A stretch of DNA of 33,908 nucleotides from Anaerolineae bacterium. GTDB taxonomy: Bacteria > Chloroflexota > Anaerolineae > 4572-78 > J111. The position numbers and the translations under genes are program-made. The notes under the pieces are model-generated. The model was not told the origin of the DNA. It worked only from the letters and a program-made list of their open reading frames with translations, and made no database searches. Shown piece after piece: positions 21,935 to 28,259 of the stretch (position 1 is the stretch's first letter; each line of letters begins with the position of its first letter). The stretch lies in the NCBI GenBank assembly GCA_016926805.1, contig JAFGNV010000184.1, positions 1 to 33,908 on the forward strand. The letters are read 5' to 3'.

Positions 21935-21985
21935 ATGTACGGCAAGAAACCTTCAGTTCCTGATTGGCACAAGAATCCCTTTTAA
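21935..21985 (+). CDS. 16-codon micro-ORF with strong ribosome site
   Basis: AAGGAGGT (21925-21932) lies 3-4 bases before ATG 21935, a close match to the anti-SD consensus. The peptide is MYGKKPSVPDWHKNPF and ends TAA. It is in an otherwise gene-free stretch (21829-22207) with no further ORF directly after it. It is basic, with no hydrophobic segment. It could be a small protein, a regulatory upstream ORF, or the preserved start of a lost gene. The rest of the stretch holds an AT-rich segment and a REP-like piece near 22110. Confidence 0.4.
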   Translation: MYGKKPSVPDWHKNPF

Positions 21986-22106
21986 CTTCATTATATCATT
22001 TCCGAATGTTCTTGACAATAAAAGCAGCCAACTGCACAGGGCATGTTCAAGATACTGTCATTTACATTCCGAGCCTTCGTCTCGCTCAGACCGGGACAGC
22101 CAGAGT

Positions 22107-22133
22107 GGGGGCCTGAGCCTGTCGAAGGGCGGA
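22107..22133. repeat. REP-like short sequence (GGGCCTGAGCCTGTCGAAGG type)
   Basis: The segment GTGGGGGCCTGAGCCTGTCG then AAGGGCGG resembles the commonly scattered CTTCGACAGGCTCA repeat of many bacterial genomes. Only one copy was noticed here, and the identification is from memory. Confidence 0.35.
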
Positions 22134-22207
22134 GGAAGGCGTATCAAAAGACGCGAAGTAGGCCACAAATCCGGGCCGATTTGTATCCCTCGGCGTTACC
22201 CCGGCTG

Positions 22208-23293
22208 CTAATCTTGTTTCGGTTCAACCGTTCCCGGTTCGGTTGGGGTTGAGGTAACTGTCGGAGCCGGGGTGGGCAGGTTAAGGTAAGTGTATCTGGT
22301 AATTCTCCATCGTCCGGCTTCTTTTTGCAGAACGTAGGTAAACTCAAAAGCTTCAGCATCTACGCCGGTACGTCCCTGGTAAACCCAGGATTCTTGGCTG
22401 ACCACCACCGCCTGTTTAAGGTTGCTCTCCTTGCTGACAATAGGGGGGATGATGTACTCGAATTGAACGTCGAAGGGTTTGGCATACCGCCCATAGATGC
22501 CGGTAACAAAGTCATGAGCTTTCTCAAAGGCTTTGTCTTGCCAAACTTCTTCCAGGTTTTCAAGATTGGTCTGGTTTGCCAGAGATATCGCCTCACGCAG
22601 CAGCAAGTTGCCTTCTTTGACAGTTGCAAGCACGGCCTGTTGGTCTTCCAGAGTAAGGGGAGCGGTCAAGGGGGTGGTATTGGAAATAACGATGGTGTCG
22701 GAGGTGGTAGGTTGGCCGGTATTGGATGGGGGGGGCAGATCTGCGGTTACTACTGTTGGCGTATCTAAGGGAGAGGGGGTAGTCAACCTGGGAGTGGGGG
22801 TAATGGTAACCGGCGCAGGGGGAGTAGCGGTAATCTCTTCAACTATATCCGGGACAGAGCTTTCGGTTCGGCTCAGAACAGGCGTGACGGTTGGCCGGGC
22901 CGGAGCAGAAACAATAATCGCGGTAAAGGTGGGAGATGGTTGGGCAGGTGGTTCTGTTGGGAAAACGGCCACGAGACGGGGGGTATCAGAAGGAACAATT
23001 GCCGGTGGCGTGTCAGATGGTAGCGCGGAGACTGGGGTCGAGGTTGGCAGCAACCCATTGGCCACTACCCAAATCAGCCCACTCCAGACCAGCAGCCAGA
23101 TGGCCAGGCCCATCATAAACACGCCAATTCGACCCAAAGGGCCATAACGGATAGTATTGAGGGTGATAGGACCGGCAGGTTGCTGACCGCGTAGAGCGGC
23201 CAATACCAACAACGGCCCCATAAAAATAAGCAACAAGGGCAGCAGCAGGATAGATAGAATTAAGCACCCACAATTACCCAGCACGGTCCGCAT
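22208..23293 (-). CDS. Membrane-anchored protein with Pro/Thr-rich stalk and NTF2/IMS-like C-terminal domain
   Basis: The start is set at 23293 (MRTVLGNCGCLIL) because GGGGAGGGTGAAG precedes it. The 361-residue protein has two N-terminal helices (about 7-32 and 53-79), then a stalk of about 130 residues dominated by Pro, Thr, Ser and Val (80-205), then an alpha+beta domain (about 215-335): LTLEDQQAVLATVKEGNLLLREAISL, AHDFVTGIYGRYAKPFD, QAVVVSQESWVYQGRT, FEFTYVLQKEAGRWRITRYTY. The last part resembles the ARC6 IMS / NTF2-like fold used for binding or as an extracellular reader. The tail is again TP-rich. There is no cysteine anchor. Function is unknown. Confidence 0.7.
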   Translation of the reverse strand: MRTVLGNCGCLILSILLLPLLLIFMGPLLVLAALRGQQPAGPITLNTIRYGPLGRIGVFMMGLAIWLLVWSGLIWVVANGLLPTSTPVSALPSDTPPAIVPSDTPRLVAVFPTEPPAQPSPTFTAIIVSAPARPTVTPVLSRTESSVPDIVEEITATPPAPVTITPTPRLTTPSPLDTPTVVTADLPPPSNTGQPTTSDTIVISNTTPLTAPLTLEDQQAVLATVKEGNLLLREAISLANQTNLENLEEVWQDKAFEKAHDFVTGIYGRYAKPFDVQFEYIIPPIVSKESNLKQAVVVSQESWVYQGRTGVDAEAFEFTYVLQKEAGRWRITRYTYLNLPTPAPTVTSTPTEPGTVEPKQD

Positions 23294-23335
23294 TGACTTC
23301 ACCCTCCCCCATTTTAACACGTCTTGCCAAGAGTT

Positions 23336-23373
23336 AAAAAAAATCCCCACCAATGGTAGGGACTCTTTTTTGT
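23336..23373 (-). terminator. Intrinsic terminator of the cyclic-nucleotide-binding protein gene
   Basis: TCCCCACC (23344-23351) pairs with GGTAGGGA (23355-23362) with one G-T pair and loop AAT. On the minus strand it is followed by a run of 8 T (23343-23336). It lies 14 bases after the stop at 23387 and before the next minus-strand gene. Confidence 0.75.
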
Positions 23374-23386
23374 CGGCAAGAGAGAA

Positions 23387-23863
23387 TTACTTGAGTGATT
23401 CTCGTACCAGCAGGTTGGTTTGTCTGATTTTTAGGGCCAGGTCGGCGGCAAAGTTGTGCATAACCACATACCCCATCTGATAATCACTCTCTAATAGATT
23501 AAGAAATTCGGTTCGTTTAATCTCTAATAGTTTGCAGGTTTTGGTGCCACATCGAGCTGAAGCAGAACGGATCCCCGGGTCTACAATCGCTACTTCGCCA
23601 AAAGATTGCCCCCGGCGTAATACGGCAATAGTACTGGGTTGGTAGGCGTCAGTTTTCCCATCACCGATGGTATCGGGGTCTACCTGTATCTCAACTTCCC
23701 CATCCATAATTACGTAAAATTCATGGCTGGGGGAATTCTCTTCAAAGATTATTTCGTCTTTGGTGTAGGTTTTTTCGCTGCAGATGGCATCAATGAGTTT
23801 GAGTTGACCTGGCGTCAAATCCTCAAAAATATCGACCTGCTCCAGCAGATATATGTTAGTCAT
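23387..23863 (-). CDS. Stand-alone cyclic-nucleotide-binding domain protein
   Basis: The 158-residue protein is a CRP-type sensor domain: FEDLTPGQLKLIDAI, DEIIFEENSPSHEFYVIMDGEVEI, and the phosphate-binding cassette GQSFGEVAIVDPGIRSASARC with the key E90 and R99 that bind the ribose and phosphate of cAMP or cGMP. An extra loop of about 12 residues (VDPDTIGDGKTDA) sits between strands. The C-terminal helix is present, but there is no DNA-binding helix-turn-helix, so it cannot act as a classical CRP. It may pair with another protein. GAGGAGG 8-10 bases before the ATG supports the start. Its promoter carries a palindrome. Confidence 0.9.
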   Translation of the reverse strand: MTNIYLLEQVDIFEDLTPGQLKLIDAICSEKTYTKDEIIFEENSPSHEFYVIMDGEVEIQVDPDTIGDGKTDAYQPSTIAVLRRGQSFGEVAIVDPGIRSASARCGTKTCKLLEIKRTEFLNLLESDYQMGYVVMHNFAADLALKIRQTNLLVRESLK

Positions 23864-23906
23864 CTGGGAACCTCCTCTCAGAGCACATGTTGTTGTCTAC
23901 CAAAAA

Positions 23907-23935
23907 ATCTTAACATAGGAATGTTAAGAGGTCAA
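23907..23935 (-). promoter_or_regulatory. Promoter with embedded palindrome, probable operator
   Basis: On the minus strand TTGACC (23935-23930), 17 bases, TAAGAT (23912-23907). The perfect inverted repeat TCTTAACAT-N4-ATGTTAAGA (23908-23929) fills the spacer and most of the -10. TTTTTT follows on the same strand, so a second reading is a weak attenuator hairpin. Start site near 23900. Confidence 0.6.
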
Positions 23936-24104
23936 TGGGACTTTTGGTAAACAAATTTCTCAAAATGGGTTTAATCGTCATTCGCCCAATCAGGCAATCA
24001 TCTGTATAATATACCCAATTTATAAAATACTCAATAGTATTATACTGCAAAATTCTTCAAGGCGCGATAGAGCAGGTGAATAATACAATTCACTTGGCTG
24101 CCTC

Positions 24105-26981
24105 TTGACTAGAAAGCAAAATCTCTTGGCCAGAGTATACGTTTCTCTTGACATTGAGACAACCGGGCTTGACGCGGAACGTGATACGATTTTAGAAATA
24201 GGTGCGGTACGGTTTAAGGGTCATCAAATTTACAATACTTACAGCACCTTGATTAATCCAGACCGTCCCATTCCCTTCAAAATACAACAATTAACTGGCA
24301 TCACCCCCACCGATGTGGAGGATGCGCCTCGCCTTGAGGAGGTGCTGCCGGTATTGAGCCGGTTTGTGGGCGACAATCCTGTTATCGGCCATAATGTTGG
24401 TTTTGATCTGAGTTTTCTGCGTAAGCAAGGGTTATTCCAAAACCACACCGGCATCGATACCTTTGAATTGGCCAGTATTTTACTGCCCTTTGCCGGTCGT
24501 TACAGCCTGACAAATCTCCTCAAATATCTCAAAATTGAAACGCCGCCCGACGATCAAGCCCACCGGGCCCTGGATGATGCTCAAGCAACCCGTCGGCTGT
24601 TCGAAGCGTTGCTCGATCAGGCTCGTCGCCTGGACGGGCGTATCATTGACGAAGTATCTCGGGTGGCCGGTAAGAGCGATTGGCCGCTGGCGTTTGTTTT
24701 TAGTGATCTCAACCGCGAGCGACGTTATAGCGCTCCCCCAGGCACCCTCGGCCAGCAACTGGCCGCCAAGGGTATGATTGATGACTCCGGCGTTGACGGC
24801 GGTTTTGCCCTGATGCACGGCGATACCGAAGCCCAGCTTTACGCACCCCTCAAACCCGTGGCCAAGTCTACTCCCCTGGACCTGGTTGAGTTGTGCCAAA
24901 TGTTGGAAGAGGGCGGCCTGTTTGAGCAAAAATTTGCCGGCTTCGAATATCGTCCCCAGCAGGTGGATATGCTGGCCAGCGTAATTGGCGCATTTAACGA
25001 GTCGCAGCACCTGATGGTTGAAGCGGGCACCGGCACCGGCAAATCCATTGCTTACCTTATTCCGGCCATCTACTGGGCGGTCAAAAACGGCGAACGGGTG
25101 GTTATCTCTACCAACACCATCAATCTGCAAGACCAGTTGCTCAACAAGGATATCCCGGCCCTGCAAAAGATTTTGCCGGTTGAGTTCAAGGCGGTCGCCC
25201 TGAAAGGACGCAGCAACTATATCTGCCCCCGGCGGCTGCAGATGTTCCGGGCCAAACAAAATCTCAGCCCCAAGGAGTCGCGCTTGTTGGCCAAGTTGTT
25301 GGTCTGGATGCCCAGCACCACCACCGGCGATCGGGAAGAATTGTTTATGCCCGATTACGGCGAGCAGGCCCTCTGGAGCCAGGTTGCTTCCGATGGCAAC
25401 ATTTGCACCCCTCGGATGTGCACCCCCGACAATTGCTTCTATGCCCGGGCGCGGCGGGCGGCAGAGTCGGCGCACGTGATTGTGGTCAACCATGCCCTGC
25501 TTCTGGCCGACATTGCCGTGGATAACCGGGTTATCCCGGAATACAAATATCTCATTGTCGACGAGGCCCACCACCTGGAAGATAATGTGACCAACCAGCT
25601 CAGTTTTGTTGCCGATCAAAAATCGATAGAACAATTGCTGCGTGATCTGAGCCAGCCACTGCGAGGTAGTGGCCAACGGGTTGGTTTTATCAATGAAGTG
25701 GCCCGGCGCTGTTTGTCGGCTGTTCCCAATAGGGTTAAAGGAGATGTCAACGATATTGTCAGCAAGAGTCATCACACCGTTGACGTAGCGCTCAAGGCCA
25801 CCCGGCAATTATTCGACTCATTGGCTGTTTATGTGGCCGAGTTTGCGCGGAAGAGCAATTACAATCAAAAAATCCGCCTCACCGACGATACCCGGGCTAT
25901 TCCGGCTTGGTCCAATGTTGAATTTGTCTGGGATAGCACCTCCGACGCCCTGCACGAAGTATCCACGGCCTTGGGAATCCTTTATACCATGTTGACCGAG
26001 TTGGAGGGTTACGATGTGCCCAACTGGGAGGAGCTGCTGGCAACCCTTACCTTCCATCGCAGCTGGCTGGATGAAATCAGGCGCAATCTGCAACTTGTTT
26101 TGGCCGAACCCAGCCGGGAACGAATTTTGTGGGTGGAACAAGATGCTCAAAATAAGGTGATTTCGTTACACAATGCGCCGCTTCACGTGGGCACGCTGGT
26201 GCGCGAGCATTTGCTCAAACCCAAAAAGTCGGTGGTGTTTACCTCGGCCACGCTGCGCACCAACAATTCTTTTGATTATTTCCAGGAGCGCCTACACTTG
26301 TGGGACGCCGATGAGGCGGCGGTGGGTTCGCCATTTGATTACGAAAATAATACGTTGGTCTACCTCCCTACCGATATCCCCGAATGCAACACGCCAGGCT
26401 ATCAAAAAGCATTTGAAACCGCGTTGCTTGACCTGGTGCAGCAGATAAAAGGCCGTACCCTGGTGCTCTTTACGGCCTACAGCCAGTTGTACAATACCGC
26501 CCGTCGTATCCGGGGTCCGCTGGCCGAAGCCGGCATTGTGGTCCACCAGCAGGGCGACGGTACGGGACGGCGCCAAATGCTGGACAACTTCAAAAACGCC
26601 GACCAGGCTGTGTTATTGGGAACGCGTTCCTTTTGGGAGGGTGTTGATATTCCTGGCGAATCCTTGAGTTGTGTCGTCATCGCTCGTTTGCCCTTTGCCG
26701 TACCCAGCGATCCGATTGTCTCAGCCCGGTCTGAAACGTTTGACGAACCGTTCAGCCAGTATTCCATTCCCGAGGCAATTCTTTTGTTCCGGCAGGGTTT
26801 TGGTCGCCTGATTCGCACCAAAGATGACCGGGGGGTGGTAGCTGTTTTCGACCGGCGGATCATCAGCAAGAATTACGGCCAGGCATTTCTCGACTCTTTG
26901 CCCGAGGTAACCCAACGACGTGGCTCCGTGGCCGATTTGCCCAAAATTGCCGAGGCCTGGATTGATTACGGCGGAATTTAA
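24105..26981 (+). CDS. dinG: DnaQ-type exonuclease fused to DinG-like DNA helicase
   Basis: The 958-residue protein starts with TTG 24105, the only plausible start after a TAA at 24081; no ribosome site is visible. Residues 10-175 form a DEDDh 3'-5' exonuclease: D16 and E18 (SLDIETTGLD), D101 (HNVGFDLSFL), H153 and D158 (AHRALDDAQ). Residues 270-955 form an XPD/DinG helicase: Walker A AGTGTGKS (307-314), DEAH (486-489), and cysteines C374, C434, C439 and C444, spaced as for the [4Fe-4S] cluster. Later motifs are VVFTSATLR, LVLFTAYSQL, GTRSFWEGVDIPGESL and FRQGFGRLIRTKDDRG. Such fusions occur in Firmicutes and Chloroflexota and act in repair of unusual DNA structures. EF-P follows after 143 bases. 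Confidence 0.92.
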   Translation: MTRKQNLLARVYVSLDIETTGLDAERDTILEIGAVRFKGHQIYNTYSTLINPDRPIPFKIQQLTGITPTDVEDAPRLEEVLPVLSRFVGDNPVIGHNVGFDLSFLRKQGLFQNHTGIDTFELASILLPFAGRYSLTNLLKYLKIETPPDDQAHRALDDAQATRRLFEALLDQARRLDGRIIDEVSRVAGKSDWPLAFVFSDLNRERRYSAPPGTLGQQLAAKGMIDDSGVDGGFALMHGDTEAQLYAPLKPVAKSTPLDLVELCQMLEEGGLFEQKFAGFEYRPQQVDMLASVIGAFNESQHLMVEAGTGTGKSIAYLIPAIYWAVKNGERVVISTNTINLQDQLLNKDIPALQKILPVEFKAVALKGRSNYICPRRLQMFRAKQNLSPKESRLLAKLLVWMPSTTTGDREELFMPDYGEQALWSQVASDGNICTPRMCTPDNCFYARARRAAESAHVIVVNHALLLADIAVDNRVIPEYKYLIVDEAHHLEDNVTNQLSFVADQKSIEQLLRDLSQPLRGSGQRVGFINEVARRCLSAVPNRVKGDVNDIVSKSHHTVDVALKATRQLFDSLAVYVAEFARKSNYNQKIRLTDDTRAIPAWSNVEFVWDSTSDALHEVSTALGILYTMLTELEGYDVPNWEELLATLTFHRSWLDEIRRNLQLVLAEPSRERILWVEQDAQNKVISLHNAPLHVGTLVREHLLKPKKSVVFTSATLRTNNSFDYFQERLHLWDADEAAVGSPFDYENNTLVYLPTDIPECNTPGYQKAFETALLDLVQQIKGRTLVLFTAYSQLYNTARRIRGPLAEAGIVVHQQGDGTGRRQMLDNFKNADQAVLLGTRSFWEGVDIPGESLSCVVIARLPFAVPSDPIVSARSETFDEPFSQYSIPEAILLFRQGFGRLIRTKDDRGVVAVFDRRIISKNYGQAFLDSLPEVTQRRGSVADLPKIAEAWIDYGGI

Positions 26982-27124
26982 GTTCCCCTTGAGGTTGAAA
27001 AAAACGCAACGGCCGGGGATCCAAAGGCGCAAATCTTCTATCTTTCCCTTGCTCCTCATGTCCTGGCGGTAGCTTTTTAATCAAATATTGAAGATGAGAT
27101 TTACCAAATTGGAGGCATACATCT

Positions 27125-27682
27125 ATGATTGACGTTAATGCTTTACGTAAGGGAACCACCTTTACCCTCGACAACGAGCTGTTTAAAGTGCTGGATTACA
27201 CCCACAACAAAACCGCGCGTGGCGGCGCAACCATCCGGGTGAAGGTGCGCAACCTGCGTAGTGGAGCCATTTATGAGAAAACCTTCACCGGTGGTGAGCG
27301 GGTCGAGGACATCCGGCTTGACCATGCCGAAGCCCAATTTCTTTACAACGACGGCGACCTCTACTATTTTATGGATACCGAAACTTATGAGCAGCCTGCC
27401 TTTAACCGCGAGGTGGTGGAAGACATTATTCCTTACCTCACCGAGAATACAACGGTAAAAATCTCCACCTACAACGGCGAACCCATCGACATCGAAATTC
27501 CCATTACCGTTGAGTTGGAAGTGGTTCAAACCGAGCCTGGCTTTGCCGGGGATACCGCTCAGGGCGCGACCAAACCGGCCAGGTTCTCCACCGGCCTGGA
27601 AGTGCAGGTTCCTCTGTTTGTCAACGAGGGCGATGTTATTCGGATTGATACCCGTACGGGAACGTATCTTACCCGGGTATAG
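27125..27682 (+). CDS. efp: Translation elongation factor P
   Basis: EF-P relieves ribosomes stalled at proline runs. The 185-residue length and three-domain plan are normal: KOW-like N-domain (1-64), middle OB domain (65-127: FLYNDGDLYYFMDTETYEQ), C-terminal OB domain with TKPARFSTGLEVQVPLFVNEGDVIRIDTRTGTY. The loop that carries the modified residue reads NKTARGGA: the tip is Arg32 instead of the usual Lys in KPGKG. Arg at this site is known in EF-Ps that are rhamnosylated by EarP. GGAGG 10-11 bases upstream supports the ATG. The intergenic stretch before it (26982-27124) has no gene. Confidence 0.96.
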   Translation: MIDVNALRKGTTFTLDNELFKVLDYTHNKTARGGATIRVKVRNLRSGAIYEKTFTGGERVEDIRLDHAEAQFLYNDGDLYYFMDTETYEQPAFNREVVEDIIPYLTENTTVKISTYNGEPIDIEIPITVELEVVQTEPGFAGDTAQGATKPARFSTGLEVQVPLFVNEGDVIRIDTRTGTYLTRV

Positions 27683-27691
27683 CGAACCCGC

Positions 27692-27761
27692 GACCACGGA
27701 CCGCAGTCGATCAACCGCCGATGGGGTGTTTCAAACCATTCGTCGTTTGCGGTCCGTGGTC
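27692..27761. repeat. 14-bp inverted repeat after efp
   Basis: GACCACGGACCGCA (27692-27705) and its exact reverse complement TGCGGTCCGTGGTC (27748-27761) enclose 42 bases. No T-run follows. It may be a long hairpin at the transcript end or a dispersed repeat. 27762-27830 has no gene. Confidence 0.75.
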
Positions 27762-27830
27762 AATGGGTGGGGAAGTAAATTTCACGTGATTGATTTTGGT
27801 TAAGAAAATCTGATAACGAAACGGGGGCTT

Positions 27831-28181
27831 ATGAAAACACCTGCCGGTAAAGAGTGCGACTTCTATTACGCCGATTTTCATCGTGGGCGGAATGTGCAGG
27901 TCTGCCGTTTGATCGAGCGGAATCCGGATTCGCCACCCTGGAAACCTCATCTGTGTCGTACCTGTCCCGTGCCTGATATTCTGCGGGCCAACCAGTCTGA
28001 AACCCTGAAACTGGACGGCAAAGTGGTTAAAAAATTCTTCGGGTTCAAGGAGCAAGTGCAGGTTGAAGGCTGGTGCAGCGCATGTTTCAGCGCCGTCCCC
28101 GACCCAATGGTTGGCTGTCCCAATTGTGGCCGCTCCGGGCATAGACCCTCTATTTTTGATCTGGAAGAAGGGCCGGAGTAG
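27831..28181 (+). CDS. Small cysteine-rich protein with zinc-ribbon end
   Basis: I do not recognise this 116-residue protein. Eight cysteines form two groups: C9, C25, C42, C45 (CRTCPVPDIL) and C82-x2-C85 with C96-x2-C99 (CSACFSAVPDPMVGCPNCG). The second group is a standard zinc ribbon; the first could be a [4Fe-4S] site or another zinc site. The middle is basic (KLDGKVVKKFFGFKEQV) and the end acidic. GGGGGCTT precedes the ATG. It lies 149 bases after efp in the same direction, past an inverted repeat. Nucleic acid or protein binding is plausible. Confidence 0.7.
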   Translation: MKTPAGKECDFYYADFHRGRNVQVCRLIERNPDSPPWKPHLCRTCPVPDILRANQSETLKLDGKVVKKFFGFKEQVQVEGWCSACFSAVPDPMVGCPNCGRSGHRPSIFDLEEGPE

Positions 28182-28259
28182 GAGCGTTTGCCATGTTTTT
28201 GTGATGGAAATGTCGGCGATAATAATATGATTGTTAGCTGGACTTAATGATATTTCGAA

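Noticed and set aside
24480..25808. A 442-residue open frame on the minus strand
   Set aside because: It lies antisense to the exonuclease-DinG gene, has no recognisable domain, and is explained by the codon use of the true gene.
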